This document shows positions 1 to 12,186 of a stretch of DNA of 64,000 nt, piece by piece. The notes below the pieces were generated by a model. That model saw only the letters and a program-made list of their open reading frames with translations, searched no databases and was not told where the DNA came from. Source of the stretch: Epiperipatus broadwayi (lineage: Eukaryota > Onychophora > Udeonychophora > Euonychophora > Peripatidae); contig JAQFVV010006725.1 in assembly GCA_028023455.1 (NCBI GenBank), positions 248,001 through 312,000 on the forward strand, in the 5' to 3' direction. The translations under genes and the position numbers were made by a program. Numbering within the stretch: the stretch's first letter is position 1; every line of letters starts with the position of its first letter.

Positions 1-1
1 T

Positions 2-481
2 GATGTAGTTGTTTTTGCAAATAATGCTTCAGAGCTGCAGGAAATGTTGCAGGAGTTAGCAGATGAAAGTAGAAAAGTAGGACTAAAGATAAATGTTAAA
101 AAGTCTAAAGTAATGTTTAATCTATTTGCTCAAAATATGAAAATAAAGATTGATTATGAAGAATTAGAAGAAGTTAACAGTTACAAATACCTTGGTCAGA
201 TTATTAATACAGATGGAAACATAATGGAGGAAATTAATCATAGAATTAAACTTGGTTGGAGTGCTTTTGATAGAAATAACTTGATACTAAAAGGAAATAT
301 GCCTATGTGTTTGAAAAGGATGGTTTTTAACAAATGTGTTTTACCAGTTCTTACTTATGGATCTGAGACTTGGACACTTAATAGAAGAGCAATACAGAGA
401 CTTCAGACAACTCAAAGGAGTATGGAGAGATGTATGTTGGGAGTAACAAGAAGAGATCGAAAACGCAATGTATGGGATTAA
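2..481 (+). pseudogene. 3' part of an RTE/BovB-like non-LTR reverse transcriptase (relic)
   Basis: The frame is open from the first base of the window and begins DVVVFANNASELQEML, so the window starts inside the catalytic YADD box: its second Asp is the first residue seen. Next come LKINVKKSKVM, a typical post-catalytic block, then YKYLGQIINTDG and LTYGSETWTLNRRAIQRL, which are signatures of the endonuclease-reverse transcriptase family common in invertebrate genomes (RTE/BovB type). The last recognisable piece is MLGVTRRDRKRN, after which a TAA at 479 ends the frame. Family members usually continue for roughly 50-80 more residues, so the C-terminal end is lost. Downstream sequence is AT-rich with no poly(A) tail or target duplication that I can define. 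No promoter is visible. Function would have been target-primed reverse transcription; this copy looks dead. Family call fairly sure, clade less so. Confidence 0.8.
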
Positions 482-1239
482 AACAGATATGTTATTTAAA
501 AGACTTCATAAATGATTTGAAAATGATTTTGGTTATGTATTAATATAGGAGACTTTTGATTGAATGCATTCAGCTTTTTGATAAATTATGAAAATAAAGA
601 TTATATAGCAAGCAAAATGCATAAATTTTCGTTTACTACTAGCATTTGACTAATCTGGATATATATTATCGTCTCTTTATAGAAAAAGTTTGAGAAGTCT
701 GTATAAAGACAATTTTACATAAATAATTTTATTTCAAAATAATTATACTGTAATAATTATTAATATTTTTAGTTAATTTATAAACTTTTTTTATGCAACT
801 CTAACAGAATTTATATATAAATAATAGTAATAATACATAATATTTTAATTTAAAATCTGAAAAAAAAATTGTTTAAAAAGATACAATGAATCAATGTACA
901 ATCTTAATAAATGCAATAAAAAAATCAAAAAATTATTAACTTTAATGTCTGAATATTGATTCAGTTGCTAGTGGTTTCTTCTTATTTAAACAAATTTGAA
1001 AAAATTATAAATTCAAAGCTTTATAAAATTATTTATCAATACTAATTTTAATGGGGATATTTTTAAAAAAAATTTTTCGAAATTAGATCAGATTTTTTAA
1101 AAATATTATTATTTATTTTTTTGCAAATTAGAAGATTGTATGACTCAAATTACAAGAGAATATTAGTAATATTTTTGAAATACACACATAATTTATATAC
1201 TTCAAGTTTAAATGTAATATAGAGGATTATAACACAGAC
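482..1239. other. Anonymous AT-rich spacer
   Basis: Homopolymer A and T runs and short degenerate ORFs only. I see no coding pattern, RNA gene or repeat boundary here. Confidence 0.5.
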
Positions 1240-1575
1240 TTTTAAGCTCTTTTTAGCTATCCACTCTATCTCCATATAACCAATATACATGGCCACTCAT
1301 ATGTGATAAAGATATATTGGCATCAACAAAGGATTTGGGCACACCATCATCAGATTTTCAATGGTTTGAGGGTGAAGTAGATTGAAGAGTTGCTATCTTA
1401 ATAATAAACTGAGCACTGATTATATATGTGTGTGGGAGATGATGATCTGGACCAATTGATGAATGCTGATTCAGCATGAAATATGCATATTGGAGATCAT
1501 TTATCTTTATCATAGGTGTGATCATGTGTATCGGTTATATGAGATAGAGTGGATAGCTGAAAGAAGCTTGAAAGA
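1240..1575. mobile_element. Inverted-repeat (MITE-like) element, about 335 bp
   Basis: The left end at about 1240-1313 (AGCTATCCACTCTATCTC, then ATATAACC.ATA.ACATG and TGTGATAAAGAT) is mirrored at about 1500-1575, where the complement ends GAGATAGAGTGGATAGCT. The two arms are about 60-70 bp long with scattered mismatches, enclosing some 190 bp without an ORF. This is the form of a non-autonomous DNA transposon or foldback element. A target-site duplication could not be fixed in the AT-rich flanks, so the superfamily is unknown. Confidence 0.7.
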
Positions 1576-2466
1576 TAGCATTAGGTACATTGGAATTATA
1601 GTTAATTATAAATTCTAGAAATAAAAGATTAAGATTATCACTTGCATATGTAAAGAATATTATATACTACCGATAATTTTTGAGCTTATGTTTGAACTTT
1701 ATTTTTAAAAATATTCAAATCTATAACTGAAACTAAATAAAATGTGATAATTTCTAACTTAATCAAGAATTATTCATGATCATTTATAAATTTATTGGAA
1801 TTAGATGTAAGCTAAAAGTATCATAAAGTAGATTTTGTGTAGTATATATTCAGAAGTACAAATAATGTTTAACTGAAGAAACTTAGTTTGAAATATATCT
1901 TACAAACCATTTGTGTGAATTTTTTTATGAATGCTTACCATAGTATATTGAAAAGCTTTTATTTATATATTGAAATGGAATATTTGACGTGCCATATTTG
2001 TTTCACTGGGATTACCTCCAGAAATCGACTCTGGATCACATGCAAGTCTCTGTACCCAAGTTCAAACCTTAAAAGTGCCCAAGAAACATCTATTGAGGTG
2101 TCTATAATCACATATACATATATTAACATCAGATATCTAGTTATAACTTTGTAAATTTAACTTATAATTAATTCAATTTAATAACTCAAAAATGATAATC
2201 ACGTATATGTGAATGAATCATACATATCACCATGATATATATATAGGATGAATTTTGTTATTTTGGATTTATTTTAGTTTGTAAAAGGTATCGTGCGATT
2301 CAAATCTGATTAGAGATAGCATGTTAATTGATGTTTAAAAAGGTATTAAAATAGTAGTTCTTTGTTAAAACATATTCTATATCAAAGATAATCACTTAAT
2401 TTTGTAAATTATTTTACTAAAATTGTATGTTTTAAAAGAAAAAGATGCTTATCAAATTCAAAAAAG
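1576..2466. other. Anonymous AT-rich spacer
   Basis: Contains an unremarkable 88-codon open frame at 1888-2154 with no recognisable motif and a composition like its surroundings; I do not consider it a gene. No structured repeat is seen. Confidence 0.4.
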
Positions 2467-2479
2467 TAAAAGGATGGTT

Positions 2480-2588
2480 TTTTTTTTTTCTCATGTGTCA
2501 TAGCATCAGCCGGGAAGCGAACCCACTAACCTGGGACAACTGCTTGTAAAGCAGCCATCGCTGACCTCTCGACCACCAATGCTTGACA
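2480..2588 (-). mobile_element. tRNA-derived SINE, copy 1
   Basis: Read on the minus strand this is a tRNA-like body: GCATTGGTGGTCGAGAGGTC (acceptor strand plus A-box-like GTGGTCGAGAGG), an anticodon-like arm GCTGC-TTTACAA-GCAGT, a B-box-like GGTTCGCTTCC, and the closing CGGCTGATGC, followed by TATGACAC and an A run. Flanks AAAGGATGG at about 2468 and 2590 look like a target duplication of 10 bp or more. The same body recurs at 4506 and 30409. The acceptor ends still pair, with wobbles. It would be transcribed by RNA polymerase III and mobilised by a LINE in trans. The body is only about 95 nt, essentially a tRNA with a short tail. Confidence 0.8.
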
Positions 2589-2602
2589 AAAAGGATGGGT
2601 TT

Positions 2603-4027
2603 TAACAGAATTATTTTTAAAATTGTGTAAATAGATTGAGTAGTAAGATAAAGGAGGGATTGCCATAGGACATCTTCCTAAAACCTTGCAAAAACAAAGA
2701 ATAGCTTTTTACCAACAACCTGCTGAAAATTAGACAAAAGACAAATCATGACATGTTAATGGTTTATTTTGCTGTAAGGCAAAATTATTCTGAAAATGTA
2801 TAAGTTAATTGTAGGCACGTATATATAACTCACATTTTCTATGTAAAAAAACCTTTAAATTTTGTAAATACTAACAAAATCCATGCAAGTTTGATCTATA
2901 AAATGTCTGAGTAGGAGAGGCAGGAGTTGCTATTCTCCAAGCCTGGGAATGGGGATCTCTGTCCTGCATGCTGAAAACATCAAGCTACTACAATGATGGA
3001 AGCAGTCCCATTAAGAACCTGCCATGCTAATATCATCCGGATAGAGAGATATGCTGCCTATCCTATGGAGAATGATTGCTACTCTACCTGTACCCAAGAA
3101 TTGATGAAACCAACTGATGTGCTCCCACAAATTAATCGAAGGTAAAATTCCTACTATCACTGCAAACAGCACTAAAATAAACTTTAGGGGATCTAAGTCT
3201 AGAGCTAAAGCTCTTCTATAAACACTCGTGAGGGTTTAAATTAAATTTTCATCTCTGTAAAACCTTTAATTTTGTTTAAACTCTGAAATTGTGAACTTGT
3301 GGTCACTGTATTAAACTGTAATTAATCTTTACTTTCATGCAAGTGGTGATGTCTATTACTATCTTTATAAGTTTCTAGTTTTTAAAATTTCTTAATGATT
3401 CATGTTATAATGTGCCAAATGCGACTCGAAATAGCAAGAGTATTAAATATTTTAAGTTTAGAGTGGGAGATATTACTAATTCTATGTTTGATCTAATAAT
3501 TATATAATAATGTTTAGTTAGTCAAATCCTACTCACTATTATGAAATTATATTGCTTGGTTATAATCTTTAATTACCCTGCAATCATTATAATATTTATA
3601 TTGTTATATGATTCGAAGTTCACTTCATCCCATAATAAGTAATTATTTTGATTATAGGCCAACCCTATGTTCTAAGATATAATCTATGAAGATTATCTTA
3701 ACAAATAAATGTAATACTAACCATAGAGATATAATATAACATGCATTTTATAATTTGCAATTAACTTTAATATTCCTTGAAATGCATGTAGCCATTACTA
3801 AATAATGATTAACGATGTTGATCAAACTATTTGTTGGACTGTAGTTAGCATCTCATTAAATCAGTCCATTTCATTATTGTATTAGCTTCCCAATGCTTGT
3901 TTTGGGAAATTGGTTTGTGTTGGCAATGCAGATATTTGCTGATTATTTCAAATGCAAACATAATTAGTTATGTTGGAAATCTTATGTTTGTGCATGGCTG
4001 ATGTAGACTTGATGGTATATATATATA
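2603..4027. other. AT-rich spacer with one unique higher-GC patch
   Basis: About 2905-3160 is less AT-rich and has broken open frames on both strands (for example AWEWGSLSCMLKTSSYYNDG on plus), but each is soon interrupted by stops. I cannot assign it; it may be an old repeat or pseudo-exon. The rest is featureless. Confidence 0.35.
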
Positions 4028-4029
4028 TA

Positions 4030-5218
4030 CAGCTGGGTCTCGTTTTACACGATAGATAGGTTCCTCAGAAAACATGTGCAAACGAAATCGCGCAAAAATA
4101 GACGTAACTTACATTGAAAAAGGGGGGATGTGGTCTGTGATTTTTTAAAATTCGCGTAAAAGCAAAGCACCAACGTAAAATTACTTTAAAATTCGCGCAA
4201 AAAAAAAATAAGGAAATAAAATATGACTAATAAAAAATTTCAAATTTGAAAAAAAATTGATACAAGACAAACTTTTTTTAACTATAATATTTAATTTTAT
4301 TCAAAATAATATATTTTTATGCATAATTTACAATACAGTAATTTACATTTTTTTATACATGTTTTAATTATTATAGCTATTTGCCGAAAAACATGTTCGT
4401 TTGCAAACAACTAGCGCCAACTTCACACTCATGTTGTGTCAATGGTTTTCTGGTGACAATGTAATTAGTAATTAATCTTTGAGACGATGATTTTATTAAT
4501 TGTTTTTTTTTTTTAGTGTCATAGCATCGGCCGGGATGCGAACCCGCAACCCGGGCAACTGCCTACAAGTGCAAGGCAGTCGTGCTGACCTCTCGACCAC
4601 CAATGCAAGACTATTAATTGTTTATGAAACTAACAACTAAAAATTAAATTCTTATTTTTGTCTTTAATTTTCAATTCCGTTTAAAAATCAAATTTCACAT
4701 CACATTATTTCAAGTCGCCGTAAGTAATTTTTAAATTGTTAATTACAATTAAGAATCAGATTTTAATTTTTAATTGTCAAATTTAATTGTGCCCACTGCT
4801 ATTAGTGATCTTTTAAAAATAAACTTGTGGACACTAAATGATTAATAATTGATTACGTTCTTTTTTAAAAAGCAAAAACAGAATGTGATTTAAAATGCAA
4901 AATTAACACGCACAATGTTTGAATAAATTTACATTATAATCTTGTAAAATTTAATGTGTGTATACATAAAATGTGGAAATCATGATTTTAATTTCATTAT
5001 TGCATAAAATCTTACTATTATAAAGCACTGAAAATATTGAAATTACTAAGTTGAAAGTCGAATTCCAATAATGTGCTATTACTTTCAATATAACGTAAGT
5101 GCGCGAAATTTATTATTTAAAGTAATAGCGCAATATCGGAGTTCGACTTCCGGTGAAACACGAATCGCGTAACTTCAAAATTGTGTTAAATAAGTCCGCG
5201 TAAAAAGAGACCCAGGTG
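4030..5218. mobile_element. DNA element with CACCTGGGTCTCG inverted ends, copy 1 (1189 bp)
   Basis: The left end CAGCTGGGTCTCGTTTTA at 4030 is mirrored by TAAAAAGAGACCCAGGTG ending at 5218, and both ends are flanked by TA. A second copy with the same ends lies at 18401-22559. The interior shares blocks with that copy (for example GATAGATAGGTTCC near the left end and CGTAACTTCAAAAT near the right end). A diverged inner inverted repeat lies at about 5058-5085 and 5121-5148. A SINE is inserted at 4506. No transposase ORF is present. A TA target duplication and short terminal repeats fit a Tc1/mariner-like non-autonomous element, but assignment is by form only. Confidence 0.75.
4506..4611 (-). 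mobile_element. tRNA-derived SINE, copy 2, nested
   Basis: Same family as the elements at 2480 and 30409. On the minus strand it opens GCATTGGTGGTCGAGAGGTC, has a B-box-like GGTTCGCATCC, closes CCGGCCGATGC and ends in GCTATGACACT plus a run of A. The acceptor strands GCATTGG and CCGATGC pair over all seven positions (one G-T wobble). TATTAATTGTTT at 4494 and again at 4612 is a clear 12-bp target duplication. The anticodon arm is altered (longer loop) relative to the other copies. It sits inside the CACCTGGG element and is therefore younger than that element. Confidence 0.85.
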
Positions 5219-5220
5219 TA

Positions 5221-6560
5221 TACCCCTATCTTACTATTCTCTATGGGTAAATGACAAAGACTGGCCCAATTATGTCAGCTACCTGCATAACAATAGACAG
5301 TAATCATACCTAGGGGCTGAATTGTTCGGGTATGAGCACTGAATACATAACTGTGTAAGGTCCCAGCACATTGGAATAGCCTATCTGATTTTTGAAACTT
5401 TCATGTATACTGCAGATTAATTATTTCATTAGCAAGCTTCTCGGTTCAAACAAACCGCACATCTTATATGTGAATATAGGTTCTCATTGGCCTCGCCAAA
5501 CCCCTAATAAATTTAGTTTAATTTACAGATGGCATATCATATGTAATGCTAACTTAACCCATTCTATCCTTTGTATTATAATTATTCGTGAATTTACCCA
5601 AGAACATCAGGAGCTTCAGTGAAACATATCATGATTTACATATCTTTTAGAGTTGATAATTATGTCCAAATATTAATCGCTTGTCTTAGATAGTCAGCAA
5701 TATTATTACACATAAACTTTAGTCTTTTAGCAAACCACAGTAGGAGAGTTGAAAATCATTTGACACATTACATTGTCATAGATATTAATCGTTCATAAAG
5801 CACGAAGATTATTAGATTTACATGAACTAAATCCTTGACATTGTGTGTAATAGTTGATTAAACTTGTCTAATTGTATAATGTGTGATGGCATTAAACTAA
5901 CAATATTTTGATCATCAGCTTAATGTAATCTGTAATATCTGATGTTAACCATTATCAATTATAATAAACTTGTTTAACTTTACCTTGTCTCCATTATCTT
6001 TCTTACCATATTCCAATCCAATTAAACCCATTAGTTAAAATTAAATTTATGATGTGTGATATTTATTTTACCAGTTTATTAAAATTATTTTGTCGTTCGT
6101 TTTTCAAGTCCGTTCATGATCCTTATAGTATAATTAAATTTAATAGAATCTCATGCTTTAACCCAGGTTAAATAGAACTTAAATGTATCATAGGAAGTTT
6201 TGTTCATGGGATATTAAATCATGGAGCACAGGCACATAGATTGGAGCTTGGTTTGACATGGGACCCAGTGTCCCATCTCGATCAGATTTAGTATATTTGG
6301 CTTGGACTCAGTTCAATTGAATGAATATACAATTCTGACCATTACAATATACAGCCTTGAGCATTATTACACTTATATATATATTGTAGCTATAACAAAT
6401 TTGATGTAGCCCAGATTTGTTTTACTACAATGTTGCAGAGCGAAAAAAAATGTTTAATAAAAACTCATGAACTGACTAATAGACTAACTGCTACTTGTGT
6501 GTGTGCACGTATATGTGTGTTACTTGAATAAACTGCCTAAAACTTGAAGTAAAAGTTAGT
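5221..6560. other. Anonymous AT-rich spacer
   Basis: Short uncoordinated ORFs only (for example 76 codons at 5392-5622), none with a recognisable motif. No boundary or repeat identified. Confidence 0.4.
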
Positions 6561-9120
6561 TTATGCATTTGATCATATTTTATAAATTTCTTTCGTAATA
6601 TGTGAGAAACATAATAGTGAAATACATTGTAAAGAAAGAAGGAAAATGCTTCTGATATGCGAAAGAATTTTAAATTGTGTAGTTTCTAATAATCTAAATT
6701 TGAAACTTTTCTAATTTGCCTTTCCTGAACTGAATTTTATATAAAATTTGCACATTTCTTAGTAAAACTGGATAGCAAATCTAAATATAATATTAAAATT
6801 TTAGAATTAATAAAAATAAATAAATTATTGAGCTATAATTAATGAATTTTCCTTCTTTCTATGTTATGAAATATAAATGAAGAGAAAAGAGGAAAACTTT
6901 TTTTTTGTATCACTTATTTGTGTATAAAGTCATGATATAATGTTTGTGAAATTTGTATCCACAACATATTTTGAAGAGATTATAGAGAATGTTTATCAAA
7001 AAATATACTGTTTTGATGATGCAAAGATCAGATTTTTTCTACCTCGTGACATATATGGTGTTTGAAATTTTATTGTCTGAACAACATCAGATAGATATAA
7101 ATAGGTCTGAAACAAGAAACTAGGCATTCTAATTCCAGGAATCCAACATTTCATTCTATAGTGCTTTGCATCTCAATTACTTTTGAAGCAGTGTCACAGT
7201 GATCCATGCTGAAGAGAGAAACAATGCAGATTAAAACTTTTTCCACCGTAACTTGGAAAGTCATATTTTCCTGACTATTTTTAAAAGTATTTTTCAATAC
7301 TTTTGTCCTAATAGCCAATGTCATGACTTTATCTAGTGGAAGACATTCTACAATGTGCGGCTAAGCAAAAGAAAAGAAACCACACCAGTCAAAATGCCTG
7401 GAAAATGCAGTTGGATCCAAAAAATAACCGTGAAGTTTGTAAAACCAGCCAATACAATGCCTCTATAACACAGTGAAGGAAGAAAAAGGAGTGCCATATA
7501 AATTATCCAAGACCTACTGATATTATATCTCATTTAATGTCATCAGTGCGGCTGTATTTACTCTCTCTAACATGCTAGTGCTCAAGGAGAAGAACTACCA
7601 TTGTTGGAGGGATTAAGGAAGACAACGATAAAATATTAAAAGAATTATGGCTACAAATCCATAGTTTGTGACTATTTCAATATTTAACAGTAGCAAGATT
7701 TTATCATTATAAACATGCTAAAGGCCTTAAATATCTTTTACTACTATAATATTTAATAAATTGTTAAATTTTTTTTTATTAGTTCATTTAATTTGTTTTT
7801 AACTCAATCCAAATGTATGTTTTTTACACACATATTAGTTAATATCATGGCTCTGAGATCTCATGCAATTCACTGGGGGGGGGGGCATGCAGGGATGGCA
7901 GTAATAATTGATGATGATTGTTCCTTTGAAAGTTTTCCTAAAGTAAATTTTCTTCTTAGAAGGTTGTTGCCTTTGAGTTTCATTTTTATTGAAATTGAAA
8001 AACAAATAAAATACTTTTAGGAGTATTTGTGCTTTTAAATTATAAATCAGCAGCAGCATGTTAGTTAATATTATTATTCATTTGAATTGATTTTTTTTTT
8101 TTGAGTTCTATTAATCAGTTAATTTTTATATTTATTTGAATCAAAATTAATAGTACATATTGAATAGATCATTATATATCATTGGTGTTGGTTCAAACCA
8201 GTGTATAGTGAAAATTTTATTATTACAATATATGGATATATAAATGAATTATAATTTATATATACGTATACACATACATATAGAAGAATTTTTTAGTAAG
8301 TAAATTTGCTTGCTTTGACAAAATGAAAACATTAATGATAGTGGATAATTATATATAAAAGTGTACTTGTGCATATGTTCAGAGCATTTTAAACAGACAT
8401 GATTAAGAAAAGACTTAATGAACATAACAGGATGTTAGATTAATAAAGAGATGTATGCAGTTATTCAATACTCAAAGTGTGTTTTGTATGTAGAAATAAG
8501 ATTTTGCCTATGTAAATATGCATTGAGCATTACAAACAATATAAGGTTTTACGTTAAGTATAGCTTTTTATTTGGCTTATAAAATTGTTACAATAGTAGA
8601 ATGATTATGTAGTAATAATTTTAAAATATATTAATAATTATCATGTTTTATAATGTATCCCAAAATTATAATAAATGAAAATATTTTAATTGAATCTAAA
8701 ATTATCATTAAAGTTAGTATATACTGCATATTTTAAAAACTTCTATTTAAGATTGTCATTCTTCAAACAAATGAATAATTGATATAAACAGACAGGTTCT
8801 CTTCATTATACTCTTTCAAATGTCTTTTTCATCATTTTTTATTTATTTATTCCTATGTTATTTGATAATTTACAAAATATACAATTCCTGCACAATCATA
8901 TTGGTGATTATATCATTTGAGATTTATTTTATTATTAGCATAGATATACACTTTAAAGTTAGTTAAAGGCCATATATTTTGTAATTAAACAAATCTGTTA
9001 GCTGCTCAAATTGGTGCATTACAAAGCTGCATAGTCAATAAAAAAAAGTATAAATTGCCATGTGTGTATGTCATACTATAAAAAATTATTTGTCTATAGA
9101 TTTATTTTATATAATGTTAT
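6561..9120. repeat. Tandem duplication, copy 1 (undisrupted)
   Basis: Blocks in this stretch recur in the same order between about 9121 and 15850. Examples: CACCAGTCAAAA with GATCCAAAAA (7383-7425 and 12655-12697); a CATGCAATTCACTGGG / CATGCAATCCACTGGG block (7862 and 13169); and the AT-rich tail CATATATTTTGTAATT at about 8970, which matches the sequence straddling the solo LTR at 13893-15776. Divergence is substantial, so the duplication is old. A 61-codon hydrophobic open frame on the minus strand (7348-7533) is not clearly kept open in copy 2, so I do not call a gene. The exact edges are uncertain. Confidence 0.6.
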
Positions 9121-9169
9121 TAAAATTTTTATAAAGAAAATGTAAAATGATAAGTTGTACTATGTAAAG

Positions 9170-11546
9170 CAGTGATTCCCAAAATGGTTACTACGAACCC
9201 CCAGAGATCCTTGGGACCGTTGAGGGGGTCCATGGCAAATAAAAATAAATTTTGGAGTGTGTGGACAACTTCGAGGGTATGAGAAAGATTTAATATAATG
9301 TAAAAAAAATTGAGATTTTTTCATTATTATGAAAGTTAAGATAAATAGCAATAAATAAATTGGTAGCCATTTTTACATCCCGAGTAAAATATAAGTAGAT
9401 AGGTACATAAAATATAAGTAATGACAAGCATCGGATGGTGGGAGCTGGGCGTGAACATCTATCTCTATATCTATGCAAGTTCAAACAGGGACAGAAACTC
9501 ACCACTATATGCAATAACTTATCTAAATATGGCACAAAAAAAAAACCCAGCTACTAATCAACAATTTAGTTCTGTTTTATGCGTGATGTGAAGTGCATGC
9601 AACAAATTTTCCTAGTTTTGAACAAAAATCAATATCATTTTTTGTATTGGTACAAAGATAGCATATGTTACCTAAGTATTTTAAATACAGTTGATATCTT
9701 CATATATATTAAATTTATTTAAGCACTTATACTTATGTTAAAGTTAATTAATACAGTAGTTTTATTATATAATATTTATCAGTATTACATTTTGTTATTT
9801 ATTAATTAGTTTAATAATAATTAAACTATTTATTTTTCTTGAAAAATAAATAATAAAATTAATAATAAATGCGTACCCATACAATTTGTGAAATTTATTT
9901 GAAATTTTATTCTTATATTTTAAATAATTACTTGATGCGAGTGTTACGTTGTGGCATTTCATTTTCAAAATAAAACAAAATATTAATAAATAGTGTTTTT
10001 TGCAAAGAAATTTTTTGTGTATAATTTCTTATACCATGCTGCACAAACTAGGTTTTGATATTATAAGAAAAATTTTGCTGAGCAATAATAGAGTACAAAG
10101 AAGGATTCACGAAATGGCTGTGTTTAGAAAATTCTTTATGTGAATATTTAAAACACCTTAAATTCTCTATACCGCTCGACGAATCAACTTTGTCAAGAAA
10201 GAAGCATTACTTTTAGCCTATGTGAGATTTGTAGAAGAAAAAATTTCCCCAAGAATTATTATTTGCCAAATGTTTTGAAACTGATACAAAAGGTGAATCA
10301 ATATTTAATGAATTAAAAAGATTTTTCGATATAAAAGCTATACTCTTTTGCTACTGATAGTGCTCTGCTAATGGTAGGATGACACCAAGGTTTTTTGGTA
10401 TACCAAATGTATTATTTGTACATTGTGTTACTCATCAACAACAATTAGTCACCAAAAATCTTAGTGAATGCTTGCATGGCTCACTAGATTGTATCAGTAG
10501 AGCTGTTAATAAAATCATAAGGAATGCCTTAAATGAGAGATTATTTGCTTAACTTTCTATAGAAAGTGATGAAAATTATAATCATTTACTACTTAACATG
10601 GAAGTTTGTTGGTTATCTAAAAGTGCATGCTTGGATCGATTTTATGCACTCTTTGATTCAGTGTTGGAATTCCTAGAAAGTAAAGATAATGATTTGTGTC
10701 TCGATTTAATTAATTCAAAAAATGACATATCTTATGTGACTGACTTATTTGCCAAATTTAACGAAACCAGTTTGAAGCTACAAGGTAATCAATTAAATTT
10801 AATCAAAATGAAAAGTATAATACCTGCATTTGTTGCAAAACTTATGTTATATAAACAAAACTTGCAGAGAAGCTGTTTCCAAATCTTTCAAAATTGCAAA
10901 AATGAGATGAAGATTTGTTTGCTCACTTGGTTACTTCCGATTGGATGCTGGTCCCTTTTGCAAGTAGATCACAAACTCAGATGAATCCATACTAATACAG
11001 GAGTAACTTACTGAATTATCCACAAATGAGGAGTTAAAACCAATGCTTGAACAAGAATTCCACAAATTCTGGTTACAAAAACAGATACCAATTTTATATC
11101 CTGCATTATAGATCACTATACAGAAGTGGCTATATTGCTTTCCCATCTTCCTATTTAGTAGAACATGTATTTAATGCAGTTATGAGCCTCATCACGAAAA
11201 AAAGAAACAAATGGGAAATTAATATTCATGGAGACTTACAAAAATTACAAATATAGAGCTGAACATAAATAATCTCATATCATCCCATCAGGTTCACTCA
11301 TCTCATTGAAAAAAATATGTTTTTGTAATTTAAAATAAAAGTTATAATTTCAATAAAACTACTTTAAATATCAAAATATTTTATTTATATTTTATTTTTG
11401 TATCACCATTTACCATCCAAGACATCAAAGTTAATTTTGTAATTTTTATATTATGCAGTTATGTTGAGTTATTTTATTGGGGGATTCATGGTCAGGTTTT
11501 TGCTATAAGAAAGGGTCCATGGGCATATTAAGTTTGGGAACCACTA
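9170..11546 (+). mobile_element. hAT transposon, ZBED5/SCAND3-like, degenerate but with both ends
   Basis: The left terminus CAGTGATTCCCAAA and the right terminus TTTGGGAACCACTA are inverted copies of the usual hAT end. They are bounded by a perfect 8-bp duplication ATGTAAAG at 9162-9169 and 11547-11554, as expected for hAT transposases. The 2377-bp body carries the broken transposase described separately. GGGTCCATGG occurs near both ends in inverted sense, as a subterminal repeat. The matching position in the tandem-duplicate copy at about 6630 lacks the element. It is non-functional now. Confidence 0.9.
10088..11256 (+). pseudogene. Broken hAT transposase (ZBED5/SCAND3/FAM200 type)
   Basis: Pieces in different frames line up with the RNase H-like core of this family. 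IPLDEST at about 10170 carries the first catalytic Asp. It is followed by a FVEEKISP / TKGESIFNELKRFF block, then FATDSALLMVG (second acidic region) and VHCVTHQQQLVTKNL. The clearest part is LLNMEVCWLSKSACLDRF, matching the family's H-TEVRWLS-K block, inside the 128-codon open frame at 10598-10984. The C-terminal dimerisation region follows as PSSYLVEHVFNAVMSLITKK near 11150. In-frame stops (for example TAA at about 10550 and TAG near 11255) and several frameshifts make it a pseudogene. No BED finger is recognisable at the N-terminus. Confidence 0.85.
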
Positions 11547-11799
11547 ATGTAAAGGAAGAAAAAAAAAAAGTTTTGATGTGTGCAAGAATTTGAATTGCAT
11601 AGTTCATAAAAATATAAAGTATTTTGTGGCCTTTCTGATTTGCCTTCTGAATGAGATTTTAAATAAATAACATCCATTCCTATAATAAATTAAATGTAAA
11701 TATACTATTGAAAATTTGGGGTTATTAAAATTAAGAAAGTTGTCAATCAAGTTTTAAAAATTGGTGATGATTTTTTTCTACCTACTGCTAACATAAAAA

Positions 11800-12186
11800 C
11801 AGGCAAAACTCTTCATACAGTAGTGCCTCTCAGTGCAAGCTAGAGTAATCAATGGCAGCTAGAAGTCTTGTGCATAAAATCCCTATCTAGTGCCTACTCA
11901 TCCAATATCCCCTGATTAGTTTCTAGCTTATGGCTTTCGTCAGTGAGGAGCCTTGGATCTGAAAGTGCCAAGGCTCCTCACTGATGAAATCCACAACCTA
12001 GAAATTAGTCAGGGGATATTGGATGAGTAGGCACTAGATAGGGATTTTATGCACAAGACTTCTGGCTGGCATTGATTACTCTAGATTGCACTGAGTGGCA
12101 CTACTGTATGGAGAGTTTTGCATGTTTTAATAACAGTTATGAGCAAGCAAAAGAAATGATGATCATAGGATGTTTAGTGGTTTTAC
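11800..12186. mobile_element. Foldback element, RepA family, copy 0
   Basis: A large imperfect palindrome. ACAGTAGTGCCTCTCAGTG and ACTCATCCAATATCCCCTGA on the left arm (from about 11817) reappear as the reverse complement on the right arm, ending at about 12110. The arms are some 140 bp with a centre near 11965. TACTGCTAACATAAA is present on each side (about 11784 and 12187) as a direct repeat, which may be a target duplication. The arm sequence is shared with copies at 56890, 60918 and 62512. No ORF. Confidence 0.7.

Noticed and set aside
2480-2588. A functional tRNA gene (anticodon-like TAC in the loop).
   Set aside because: It has a B-box-like element and pairing ends, but mismatched arms, an A tail and a target duplication mark it as a SINE copy.
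7348-7533. Hydrophobic 61-codon minus-strand frame as a small membrane protein.
   Set aside because: The paralogous block at about 12600-12790 does not keep the frame, and no start context or homology is evident.
7835-8059. Opposed 74- and 75-codon frames near the G run at 7875.
   Set aside because: They overlap on opposite strands across a homopolymer G tract, with no motif and no conservation in the duplicate copy.
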